Assembly: GCA_963811255.1 (NCBI GenBank)
Contig: CAWEQI010000001.1
Location: forward strand, 930,001 to 994,000
Direction of reading: 5' to 3'
From: Croceibacterium_B sp963811255
Lineage (GTDB): Bacteria > Pseudomonadota > Alphaproteobacteria > Sphingomonadales > Sphingomonadaceae
DNA length: 64,000 bases
Below the pieces are notes generated by a model. It was not told the origin of the DNA. It did no database searches and worked only from the letters and a program-made list of their open reading frames with translations. Made by a program: the position numbers and the translations under genes. Positions within the stretch are counted from its first letter, which is position 1, and every line of letters begins with the position of its first letter. This document shows positions 32,358 to 40,444 of the stretch, one piece after another.

Positions 32358-32699
32358 TTGGATTCGCCAGCCGCCATCGATGCCCTGAGCGCTCTTGCGC
32401 ACGACCACCGTCTGGCGGTGTTCCGTCTGCTCGTACGGGCCGGCGATAGTGGAATGCCTGCGGGGGCGATCGCCGAGGCCCTGGACATCCCGAACAGCTC
32501 ACTCTCGTTCCATCTCAGTCAGCTCAGGCGGGCGGGTTTGGTTACCCAGGAGCGGCAACACCGTTCGATCATATACCGCGCCGACTACGCGGCAATGAAC
32601 GCATTGGTCGGCTTTCTCATGGAAAACTGCTGCGAAGGAAGCGGGGCCTGCGAGCCTATCTCCGCCTGCGTCAGCCAAGCCGAAAAGGAAGAAGCGTGA
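32358..32699 (+). CDS. arsR: ArsR-family arsenite-responsive repressor
   Basis: 113 residues with a winged helix (DIPNSSLSFHLSQLRRAGLVTQERQHRSIIYRAD). Cysteines 91, 92 and 98 (NCCEGSGAC) have the C-C-x5-C spacing of the C-terminal arsenite site known from the Acidithiobacillus ArsR type rather than the CxC site of enterobacterial ArsR. The only workable start in frame is the TTG at 32358; an ATG at 32347 is out of frame. It represses its own operon through the half-sites at 32297-32350 and overlaps arsI by GTGA. Confidence 0.93.
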   Translation: MDSPAAIDALSALAHDHRLAVFRLLVRAGDSGMPAGAIAEALDIPNSSLSFHLSQLRRAGLVTQERQHRSIIYRADYAAMNALVGFLMENCCEGSGACEPISACVSQAEKEEA

Positions 32700-33169
32700 A
32701 GCGCATGCATGTCCACGTCGGTGTCGAAGACATCGACCAGTCGATTCGGTTCTATTCGACCCTGTTCGGGACCGAACCGACCGTCACCAAGTCCGACTAT
32801 GCGAAGTGGATGCTCGAGGACCCGAGGGTGAACTTCGCGATCTCCGTCGGGCAGCACAACGCGCGCGGCATCGAGCATCTCGGCATCCAGGTGGAATGCG
32901 AAGGCGAACTCGCCGAGGTCTATGGTCGCCTCATGGCCGCGGATCGGCCGGTGCTGGAAGAAGGCGCCACGACGTGCTGCTACGCCAGATCTGAGAAGAG
33001 CTGGATTGCCGATCCCCAAGGGGTCGTCTGGGAGACCTTCTACACGACGGGCGAAGCGGTGAACTACGGCGCGTCCCCCGAGCTCGACAGGCTCGAATCG
33101 GATAACGCCGCGGCGGGCGCCTGCTGCGCCCCGCCAATGCCAACGAGGAAGATCAACTGCCGTGGCTGA
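32696..33169 (+). CDS. arsI: ArsI-type C-As lyase (VOC-fold dioxygenase)
   Basis: 157 residues from a GTG overlapping the arsR stop. His5, His61 and Glu113 are in place for the Fe(II) site of the VOC fold, and the vicinal Cys94-Cys95 (TTCCYA) is the substrate-arsenic site that defines ArsI. It demethylates trivalent organoarsenicals such as methylarsenite by cleaving the C-As bond with oxygen. Related CadI proteins lack an organoarsenical role, but the CC pair and the position in an ars operon favour ArsI. The tail has another Cys pair (GACCAPP). Confidence 0.88.
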   Translation: MKRMHVHVGVEDIDQSIRFYSTLFGTEPTVTKSDYAKWMLEDPRVNFAISVGQHNARGIEHLGIQVECEGELAEVYGRLMAADRPVLEEGATTCCYARSEKSWIADPQGVVWETFYTTGEAVNYGASPELDRLESDNAAAGACCAPPMPTRKINCRG

Positions 33170-33695
33170 TGCATCGAACGACAAGCCCTGCGACGTTCTG
33201 TTCCTCTGCACGGGCAACTCGGCGCGTTCGATCATCGCGGAAGCCTTGCTCAATCACATGGCCGAAGGCCGCTTCCGCGCCTTCTCGGCCGGAAGCCACC
33301 CCAAGGACGAACCGCATCCAATGGCGTTGGAAGCGCTGCGTCGCCAGGGGCTTCCGACCGAGGGGCTAAGGTCGAAGAGCTGGAGCGAGTTCGCGGCGCC
33401 GGGAGCGCCGGAAGTCGATCTCGTCATCACAGTTTGCGACAACGCGGCAGGAGAGACGTGCCCCGTCTGGCCGGGCCGGCCGACCACGGTGCACTGGGGC
33501 ATCGAGGACCCGGCAGCGGTTGAGGGCGAGGGGCAGCGCGAAGCGTTCGAACAGGCGCTTCGCTACCTGCGCAATCGCATTTCACTTCTGCTGTCATTGC
33601 CGATGCGGAGCATCGATCAACTGGCTCTGCGTTCTAAACTGCGCGAGATCGGCAGCGGACCCGGCGCCACGACAAGTTTCAAAGCCGAGGCCTGA
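33162..33695 (+). CDS. arsC: Arsenate reductase, low-molecular-weight phosphatase type
   Basis: 177 residues. The phosphatase loop CTGNSARS (Cys16 to Arg22) and the later VCDNAAGETCPVWPG segment with redox cysteines identify a thioredoxin-type ArsC. It reduces arsenate to arsenite for export by Acr3 and sensing by ArsR. The GTG start lies within the arsI end (8-base overlap), indicating coupled translation. About 35 residues beyond the conserved core form a C-terminal tail (residues ~145-177). Confidence 0.93.
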   Translation: MADASNDKPCDVLFLCTGNSARSIIAEALLNHMAEGRFRAFSAGSHPKDEPHPMALEALRRQGLPTEGLRSKSWSEFAAPGAPEVDLVITVCDNAAGETCPVWPGRPTTVHWGIEDPAAVEGEGQREAFEQALRYLRNRISLLLSLPMRSIDQLALRSKLREIGSGPGATTSFKAEA

Positions 33696-33697
33696 AC

Positions 33698-34762
33698 TTG
33701 GCATCACATGCCGATTCCGCGCCGGGCTCACGTCCGGCGATGACGGTCTTCGAGCGATATCTGTCGCTGTGGGTGGCGTTGTGTATCGTCGCCGGAATCG
33801 CGCTCGGTGCCGCTGTCCCACGCGTGTTCCGGTTTGTCGCGGCGGCTCAGGTTGCGAGCGTCAACCTGCCGGTGGCGGTGCTGATCTGGTTGATGATCAT
33901 CCCGATGCTGCTCAAGATCGATTTCGCCGCGATGGGCCAGGTGTGGCGGCACGCGCGCGGTGTCGGCGTGACGCTGTTTATCAACTGGGCAGTCAAGCCG
34001 TTCTCAATGGCTCTGCTCGGCACTGCGTTCGTCGGCTGGCTGTTCAGGCCATTGCTGCCCGCGGGGCAGATCGACAGCTATATAGCGGGCCTCATCCTAC
34101 TCGCCGCTGCCCCTTGCACCGCGATGGTGTTCGTATGGTCGAACCTGTGCAACGGCGAACCCAACTACACGCTGTCGCAGGTTGCCCTCAATGATGTGAT
34201 CATGGTCTTCGCATTCGCGCCGCTGGTCGGGCTCCTGCTTGGCGTCGCATCGATCGCCGTGCCGTGGAACACGCTGCTGTTGTCCGTCGTGCTTTACATC
34301 GTCGTGCCGGTGATCATCGCTCAGTTCGTCAGACGAGCGGTGCTCGGTGCCGGAGGGCAGCCTAGGCTGCAGAAGCTCCTCGTCGCTCTCTCACCTGTTT
34401 CGCTGGTCGCCCTGCTCACCACTCTGGTCCTGCTCTTTGCCTTTCAGGGAAAGCAAATCCTGGCCCAACCGCTGGTGATCGTGCTGCTAGCCATACCGAT
34501 CCTCGTCCAGGTCTACTTCAACGCCGGGATGGCATATTGGCTAGCCAGACGATTTGGCGTCGCGTGGTGCGTCGCCGCTCCGGCTGCCCTGATCGGCGCT
34601 TCCAATTTCTTCGAGTTGGCCGTCGCCGCGGCGATCTCGCTGTTCGGCCTGAACTCGGGCGCCGCGCTGGCGACGGTCGTGGGCGTTCTGGTCGAGGTCC
34701 CGGTCATGCTGTCGGTCGTGGCGATCGTGAAGCGTTCGCGCGGCTGGTACGAGTCAGCCTAG
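33698..34762 (+). CDS. acr3: Acr3-family arsenite efflux permease
   Basis: 354 residues (340 if started at the in-frame ATG 33740) with about ten membrane segments. The AAPCTAMVFVWSNLCNGEPNYTLSQVALND segment includes the essential cysteine of Acr3 pumps. It exports arsenite using the membrane potential. The TTG at 33698 is two bases after the arsC stop and would add a hydrophilic leader; the ATG at 33740 begins MTVFERYLSLW, the usual Acr3 start, so the true start is unsettled. It is the last gene of the ars unit before an OsmC-like gene. Confidence 0.93.
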   Translation: MASHADSAPGSRPAMTVFERYLSLWVALCIVAGIALGAAVPRVFRFVAAAQVASVNLPVAVLIWLMIIPMLLKIDFAAMGQVWRHARGVGVTLFINWAVKPFSMALLGTAFVGWLFRPLLPAGQIDSYIAGLILLAAAPCTAMVFVWSNLCNGEPNYTLSQVALNDVIMVFAFAPLVGLLLGVASIAVPWNTLLLSVVLYIVVPVIIAQFVRRAVLGAGGQPRLQKLLVALSPVSLVALLTTLVLLFAFQGKQILAQPLVIVLLAIPILVQVYFNAGMAYWLARRFGVAWCVAAPAALIGASNFFELAVAAAISLFGLNSGAALATVVGVLVEVPVMLSVVAIVKRSRGWYESA

Positions 34763-34852
34763 ACCTCGGCAAGCGGGCAACCTGATTCCGGAAAGATACG
34801 AGTTTCGGCGGCGCGCACTTGGCCCCATGCCACGCGAGGAGGCGAACCGCCA

Positions 34853-35284
34853 ATGCTAAACTACTCTGTCAAAGCCCGGCGGGTCGATCGCCATGGCAGC
34901 GTCGCCAACACCAAGGCAGCCGAGATCGTTCTCGATACCGACGTGCAAGGACGCGAGGATGCCTTCAACCCCGCCGAGCTGCTGCTGGCGGCAGTCGCGG
35001 CCTGCATGATCAAGGGGATCGAGCGGGTTACCCCGATTCTGCAGTTCCAGCTGCGCGGCGTGGAGGTAACCCTTCGCGCCGCGCGACAGGACAATCCACC
35101 CAAGATCATCTCAATCGATTATGAGATCCTCGTCGACACCGACGAGGATGATCATCGCCTAGACCTGCTTCACACCAACGTCCGCAAGTTCGGCACCATT
35201 TCAAACACGGTCGCGGCGGCGACGGACTTCAACGGAACTCTCGGGCGGAGGGTGGGAATTGCGACAGAGGCTACCATCGCATGA
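34853..35284 (+). CDS. OsmC-family protein with one cysteine
   Basis: 143 residues. NPAELLLAAVAACMIKGIERV carries the first OsmC cysteine, and the rest of the fold is normal. At the second cysteine position the sequence reads KFGTISNTVA, so the resolving cysteine of OsmC/Ohr peroxidases is missing. Classical thiol peroxidase action is therefore doubtful; a thiol-binding role is possible. A good GAGGAGGCGAACC ribosome site precedes the ATG. It follows acr3 by 90 bases and may share arsenic or oxidative-stress control. Confidence 0.85.
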   Translation: MLNYSVKARRVDRHGSVANTKAAEIVLDTDVQGREDAFNPAELLLAAVAACMIKGIERVTPILQFQLRGVEVTLRAARQDNPPKIISIDYEILVDTDEDDHRLDLLHTNVRKFGTISNTVAAATDFNGTLGRRVGIATEATIA

Positions 35285-35405
35285 GATGCTCCCTTCTTGC
35301 GAATGCAAGAGCTCGTGCCTTGAAGCACCGCCACTTCGCCGCAAGCGCACGTTGCACATTGCTCTATTCGCCGGTTCTTGAAGGCGGGGATAACGGAGTT
35401 CACGC

Positions 35406-36699
35406 ATGACATCCAAGAAGAAGCCTCACATCCTTGTCCTGGGAGGAAACTTCGCTGGCTTGGCAACGGCACAAAACTTGCGTTCCCATTGCGGCGATGC
35501 AGTCGAGATCACCGTCCTCGACCGGAAGAGCTACCTTCTGTTCATCCCGAATATCCCCGGAGACGTTTTCGAGGATCGGGATCCTTCGCTTAGACAGCGG
35601 ATGGATCTACCCGAGGTGCTCGCCAAGGACGATGTCCCGTTCATCCACGGCGAGGTCGATTCCATCGATCTTGAAGGCAAGCGTGTGAGGTTCATACCCA
35701 ATGAGCGTCCTGGCGCCGAGCAGGAAGAGATCGGCTACGACTACCTGGTGTTCGCCCTTGGCAGCCGGCTCGCTTACGATGCGATCGAAGGCTTCGCCGA
35801 GCACGGCTTCACGGTCGGTGACATCTATCACGCCAATCGCCTGCGGCATTACCTCAAACACGATTATCGCGGCGGACCGATTGCCATCGGCTCTGCCCGA
35901 TTCCATCAAGGGGATGGTGCTGACGGGCTTGTCCCTTACCCCGGCGGCTCGATACCGCGCGCGCTTGCAGCCTGCGAGGGACCTCCGGTCGAGGTCATGC
36001 TATCGATGGCCACGTGGCTCAAACACCACGACATGGGCGGCCCCGAGAAGGTGACCGTGTTCACCCCAGCTGACCTAATCGCCGAGGACGCGGGCGAAGA
36101 GGTCGTGCACAAGCTGCTCCAAATCGCCGGCGGCATGGGCTTCGGCTATGTCGACAAAGGCAAGGATATTGTTCGAACTCACTGCGGACGGGGTCGAACT
36201 GGCGAGCGGCAAGCAGATCCCGGCCGAATTCTCCATCATATTCCCTGACTGGGTCCCGCACGATTTCCTCAAAGGCTTGCCGATCGCCGACAGCGCGGGG
36301 TTCATCAAGACCGACCTGACGATGCGCAATCCCGATCGCACGGAGGTCTTTGCCGTCGGTGACTGCGCGGCTGTCGTCGTGCCCAAGCTTGGCGCTATTG
36401 GACACCAGACCGCCGATATAGCGGCGCGACGTATTGCAGCCGATCTCGACCATCTGGAGGAGAGTGAGGTCCGACCGCTCAAGCCGATCGTTTTTTGTAT
36501 CGGCGATATGGGTGAGGGGAAGGCGTTTTATATCCGTTCGAACAGCTGGTTCGGCGGCGACACGCAAGTGCTCAAGATGGGCCGCACCGCGCACTTCCTG
36601 AAAGAGGAATATCGCCGGCTGTTTTTCATGCGAGACGGCAAGGTTCCGTCTTGGGGTCTCGACGTGGCAGAAGTCCTTCAGGAAAGACTCGTCGGCTGA
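35406..36699 (+). pseudogene. FAD/NAD(P) oxidoreductase, sulfide:quinone-reductase-like, frameshifted
   Basis: The first frame carries the FAD loop (HILVLGGNFAGLATAQNLR), DRKSYLLFIPNIPGDVFED and YDYLVFALGSRLAY, and runs to GFGYVDKGKDI near 36170. The protein then continues in the +1 frame: FELTADGVELASGKQIPAEFSII, DLTMRNPDRTEVFAVGDCAAV (second FAD motif) and GLDVAEVLQERLVG to 36699. One extra base near 36168-36172 explains the break. The assembled length, about 430 residues, fits SQR/NDH-2-type flavoproteins. It is a pseudogene or sequencing error, just downstream of the ars-OsmC block. Confidence 0.8.
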
Positions 36700-37331
36700 C
36701 GATCTCACACTTCAAGCGATCTACGGATCGTCACTGGGTCAAGTTGGCATTTGCCGTCCTAGCCTCCAACAGCGGGCCTTCGGCTCTTGGGCCCTTACCC
36801 GATAACGATCATGCACCCAATGGAAGATGCGCTCGACCTCCTCGCGCAGGGGCTGAAAGCGATCGGCACGGCCGACAGGGTGGCTTCGGTGCGGGCCTCG
36901 GCGGGGAGGATGAGAAGGCGAGCGGGCGTGCATCGACCGCAATCGTCGCATTCACTGCTCCAAAGTGAGCACATCAATGGGCGACCGGTTTGAAGACAGG
37001 ACGACAAAACTTTGAACGACCAAGACTGACGCAAAGCAGATGTGACTCGGGGGCACGGTGACAAATTCAAACCTCGGGGCTTCGGCAGCGGAGCCAAGTC
37101 GGCTCAGGCCTGCCGCTTGACGGAGGTACAGAATACCCCACCGTACAGAATACCCCACCGTTGCCCCCGCCCCCCAAATCCTCCAATCGCGTGCCGCCCG
37201 CCAATTCCGCTTTCCTACCCGGCTCCGATCCGCGACACTCGCGCCCCAGGCATTCTGCGTCCTGCGGAACCACCGCCGTTGCGCCTAACCGGTTTCACTT
37301 GTAACGGCCGCGCCTGACAGGAGACTCGGCG
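36700..37331. other. Non-coding stretch before ald
   Basis: About 630 bases with several short open frames on both strands, none with a recognisable product or a convincing ribosome site. It contains a perfect 17-base tandem duplication (37126-37159). The last 150 bases should hold the ald promoter. The composition changes from the mosaic segment to the GC-rich core near here, making this a possible right edge of the accessory segment. Confidence 0.4.
37126..37159. repeat. 17-bp perfect tandem duplication
   Basis: GTACAGAATACCCCACC occurs twice head to tail (37126-37142 and 37143-37159). It lies about 170 bases upstream of ald. It could be replication slippage, a duplicated regulator half-site or a target-site scar. 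Confidence 0.7.
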
Positions 37332-38447
37332 ATGCGCATCGGCTGCCCGAAGGAAATCAAGAACCGCGAATACCGCGTCGGGCTGACGCCGGAGAGCGCC
37401 AAGGAACTGGTCGCCCACGGCCACGAGGTATGGGTCGAGAGCGAGGCCGGGCTCGGCATCGGCGCGACCGATCTCGAGTACGAGGCCGCCGGGGCCGAGA
37501 TCCGCCCCGACCCGGAAATCCTCTTCGCCGAGTGCGAGATGATCGTGAAGGTCAAGGAGCCGCAGCCGCACGAGCGCGCGATGCTGCGCGAGGGGCAGAT
37601 CCTCTACACCTACCTCCATCTCGCGCCCGATCCCGAGCAGACCGCCGACCTGGTCAAGTCGGGCGCCACCGCGATCGCTTACGAGACCGTCACCGGCCCC
37701 GGCGGCGCCTTGCCGCTGCTCAAGCCGATGAGCCAGGTCGCCGGGCGGATGAGCATCCAGGCCGGCGCCACCGCGCTCGAAAAAGCGCACGGCGGGCGCG
37801 GGGTGCTGCTCGGCGGTGTGCCGGGGGTGATGCCGGGCAAGGTGATCGTCATCGGCGGCGGGGTGGTCGGCTTCAACGCCGCGCAGATGGCCGTCGGCCT
37901 CGGCGCCGACGTGACGATCATGGATCGCAGCCCGGAAGTGCTCGAACGGATCGGCAACCACTTCGAGGCTTCGGCCAAGACCCGCTTTTCCAACCAGGCC
38001 AACCTCGAGGAATCGGTCTGCGAGGCCGACCTGATCGTCGGCGCGGTGCTGATCCCCGGCGCCGCCGCGCCCAAGCTGGTCACCGCCGAGATGCTCAAGT
38101 GCATGAAGACCGGCGCGGTGTTGGTCGACGTGGCGATCGACCAGGGCGGCTGTTTCGAGACCAGCCATCCGACCACGCACGACGACCCGACGTTCGTGGT
38201 GGACGGGGTGGTCCATTACTGCGTCGCCAACATGCCCGGCGCGGTCAGCCGCACCAGCACTTATGCGCTCAACAACGTCACTCTGCCGCACGCGCTGCGG
38301 ATCGCCGATCTCGGCTGGAAGGAAGCGATGCGCACCGATCCGCACCTCGCCCAGGGGCTCAACGTGTACGATCACCGCGTCACTTATCCGGCGGTGGCCG
38401 AGGAGCTCGGCTACGAGTTGCTGCCGCTGCCGAAGGCGCTTGTGTAG
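37332..38447 (+). CDS. ald: Alanine dehydrogenase
   Basis: 371 residues, the usual length. MRIGCPKEIKNREYRVGLTPESAKELVAHGHEVWVE, the VKVKEPQPHE lysine segment, YLHLAP histidine, GKVIVIGGGVVGFNAAQMAVGLGADVTIMDRSPEVLERI (NAD-binding) and the terminal GLNVYDHRVTYPAVAEELG are all characteristic. It interconverts L-alanine and pyruvate plus ammonia with NAD. AGGAG precedes the ATG. It stands alone between the mosaic region and a diguanylate cyclase. Confidence 0.95.
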   Translation: MRIGCPKEIKNREYRVGLTPESAKELVAHGHEVWVESEAGLGIGATDLEYEAAGAEIRPDPEILFAECEMIVKVKEPQPHERAMLREGQILYTYLHLAPDPEQTADLVKSGATAIAYETVTGPGGALPLLKPMSQVAGRMSIQAGATALEKAHGGRGVLLGGVPGVMPGKVIVIGGGVVGFNAAQMAVGLGADVTIMDRSPEVLERIGNHFEASAKTRFSNQANLEESVCEADLIVGAVLIPGAAAPKLVTAEMLKCMKTGAVLVDVAIDQGGCFETSHPTTHDDPTFVVDGVVHYCVANMPGAVSRTSTYALNNVTLPHALRIADLGWKEAMRTDPHLAQGLNVYDHRVTYPAVAEELGYELLPLPKALV

Positions 38448-38505
38448 TGTCCGACGGCCGGCCCTTAACCGCGACTCAACGCTTGCCCGGTAAGGAAAGC
38501 GGGCA

Positions 38506-40254
38506 ATGTTCAAGAAGGCGTTCGAATTTGCGGCGAGGTGGCTACTTGCCGCCGCTGTGCTGCTCTGCGCGGCCGCCGCTGCCGCGCAGCCGCCTGCGGC
38601 GACTCCAGCGGCAAGCAACGCCGCGCTCCGGGTCACGCGCTGCTTCGCCGACGGTACGCTCGACGAATCCCTCGCCGCCATCGCCGCCGCACCCGCGCGC
38701 TGGACCTGCGGCGCAAGCAGCCATTCGATCGCCCCGCAACGGGTCATCGTCCGCTTCGACCTGCCCCGGCAAGCCGAACAGCCGACCTATCTCGAAACCC
38801 GCCGCGCCGCCCTCAAAGGCGTTCATATTCTCCTGATCGCGGCGGACGGAACCCGGCGCACCGCCGACTTCGGACCCGGCGACCTGCAGACCTCGCGCAG
38901 GGGCGGCTATATCCGCGCCGTTCTCCCGCTCGCCGATGCGCCCACACGCCAGGTGTTCGTCGCCTTCGACCGACCGACCCATCGGATGACGCTGGAGCAG
39001 GCGCAACTGGTTCCCGCCAACGCCCACGACCGCCTCTACGGCCGCCGCCTGCTGCTGGTGCTCGCCGGGCTATGCGGCATGCTGCTGCTGCCGCTGATGT
39101 TCAACGTCGCCTTCTACCGCATCCTGCGCGAGCGGTTCGTGCTGTGGCATTCGGCGCTGGCGGTGTCGCTGCTGTTGACCATTCTGATCAGCTCGGGCCT
39201 CGCGTTCTACCTCGGCGACTGGCCGGTGATGACGCTGAGCGCAATGAACACGCTGCTGTTCGGCCTTTCGGTCGGCGCCGCCGGGATGTTCGCCCGCACC
39301 TTCATCGAGCCCGACAAGCTTCACCCGCGCCTGCGCCGTGCGCTGCCGCTGGCGGCCGGCTTGGCGGTGCTGGCCAGCACCTTGCATGCAAGCTTCCCCT
39401 TCGCGCTGCGCCCGGTCCAGTCGGATCTGTATTACCTGGCGTACATTCCGGTGCTCGCCCTTTACATGGGGGCGTTGGCCGACGCGCTGCGCCGCGGCAG
39501 CCGCGCGGCGCGCTACCAGGCGATCGGCTGGGCGCCGCTGACGGTAGTGTGCGTCGTCCGGCTGGTCAGCGGCCTGCTCCCGTCGATTCCGTCGGACGAT
39601 GCGATGATGCTGTTCTACGCCGGCTGCGTGGTCGAAGTGCTGGCGACCACCCTCGGCGTCGCCGATCGTTTCATGACCATCAAGGACGAGCGCGACCGCG
39701 CGCAGAACGAAGCGCGCATCATGGAGGGCCTTTCCGAACGGGACGCCCTGACCGGGCTGTTCAACCGGCGGGTGATCGAGGACCGATTTGCGCAGCTTCG
39801 CGCGGCCGGCTTCACGACCTTGGCCGTGATCGACCTCGACCATTTCAAGGCCGTCAACGACGTTTACGGGCACGGCATCGGCGACAAAGTGCTGCGCGTC
39901 GTCGCGACCGCTCTCGAGCCGGGCAACGACGCGCTCGTCTTCCGCATGGGCGGGGAGGAATTCCTCCTTCTGCTGCGGGGCGTCGACGCGCTCGAGAATG
40001 CCGAACGGCGCCGGCAGGCGATCCCCACGCGGGTCGCTGCGCAAGTCGAAGGCCTCGAACGCGTCGTCACCGCCAGCATGGGGTTGATAGAAGTTCCGCG
40101 AGACGCCATGCCCAACGCCGGCTTTGCCGAGCTGTACGAGCGCGCCGACCAACTGCTCTACGAAGCCAAGCAGGCCGGCCGCAATCGCAGCATGAGCGAA
40201 CGCCTCAAGCTGTTCACGCCGCGCAAGCGAGAGCGGCGTAAGGCCGCGGCCTAG
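38506..40254 (+). CDS. Membrane diguanylate cyclase, 7TM sensor + GGDEF
   Basis: 582 residues: a signal peptide, an extracytoplasmic domain (about 30-170), seven membrane helices (about 180-380, 7TMR-DISM type), a short coil (RDRAQNEARIMEGL) and a GGDEF domain. The active site reads GGEEF at residues 482-486, a fully competent variant, and DLDHFKAVND carries the metal site. No RxxD inhibitory site was noticed just before it. It would make cyclic di-GMP in response to an external ligand. The C-terminus is strongly basic (RKRERRKAAA). Confidence 0.92.
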   Translation: MFKKAFEFAARWLLAAAVLLCAAAAAAQPPAATPAASNAALRVTRCFADGTLDESLAAIAAAPARWTCGASSHSIAPQRVIVRFDLPRQAEQPTYLETRRAALKGVHILLIAADGTRRTADFGPGDLQTSRRGGYIRAVLPLADAPTRQVFVAFDRPTHRMTLEQAQLVPANAHDRLYGRRLLLVLAGLCGMLLLPLMFNVAFYRILRERFVLWHSALAVSLLLTILISSGLAFYLGDWPVMTLSAMNTLLFGLSVGAAGMFARTFIEPDKLHPRLRRALPLAAGLAVLASTLHASFPFALRPVQSDLYYLAYIPVLALYMGALADALRRGSRAARYQAIGWAPLTVVCVVRLVSGLLPSIPSDDAMMLFYAGCVVEVLATTLGVADRFMTIKDERDRAQNEARIMEGLSERDALTGLFNRRVIEDRFAQLRAAGFTTLAVIDLDHFKAVNDVYGHGIGDKVLRVVATALEPGNDALVFRMGGEEFLLLLRGVDALENAERRRQAIPTRVAAQVEGLERVVTASMGLIEVPRDAMPNAGFAELYERADQLLYEAKQAGRNRSMSERLKLFTPRKRERRKAAA

Positions 40255-40265
40255 GGCTCCTTGAG

Positions 40266-40409
40266 CTATGCGGGCAGGAACTGCGCCGCCACCTCTCGCG
40301 GCACGCGCATGACCCGGCCCGTGGCGCGGTCGATCATCGCCCAACTGGTGAGGGCGCTGACCAGCAGCTTACCGTCCGCGCCGCGGAACGTGGTGCGCCG
40401 CTCGAAACC
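40266..40409 (-). pseudogene. Acyl-CoA/ACP thioesterase (hot-dog fold), C-terminal fragment
   Basis: The minus-strand frame ending TAG at 40266 reads GFERRTTFRGADGKLLVSALTS, then WAMIDRATGRVMRVPREV and AAQFLPA. This is the closing strand pair of acyl thioesterases of the 4HBT group. Nothing similar continues upstream, where the ptrB gene ends at 40445, so only about 47 residues survive. It is a remnant left by deletion, probably of the sequence between the thioesterase and ptrB. Confidence 0.6.
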
Positions 40410-40444
40410 GGCGCCGCTCGTGGGAGAGCTCACCCTTTGCCGGC

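Noticed and set aside
36787..36993. Small plus-strand frame of 68 residues in the region before ald
   Set aside because: No ribosome site, no recognisable family, and overlapping open frames on the other strand of equal length.
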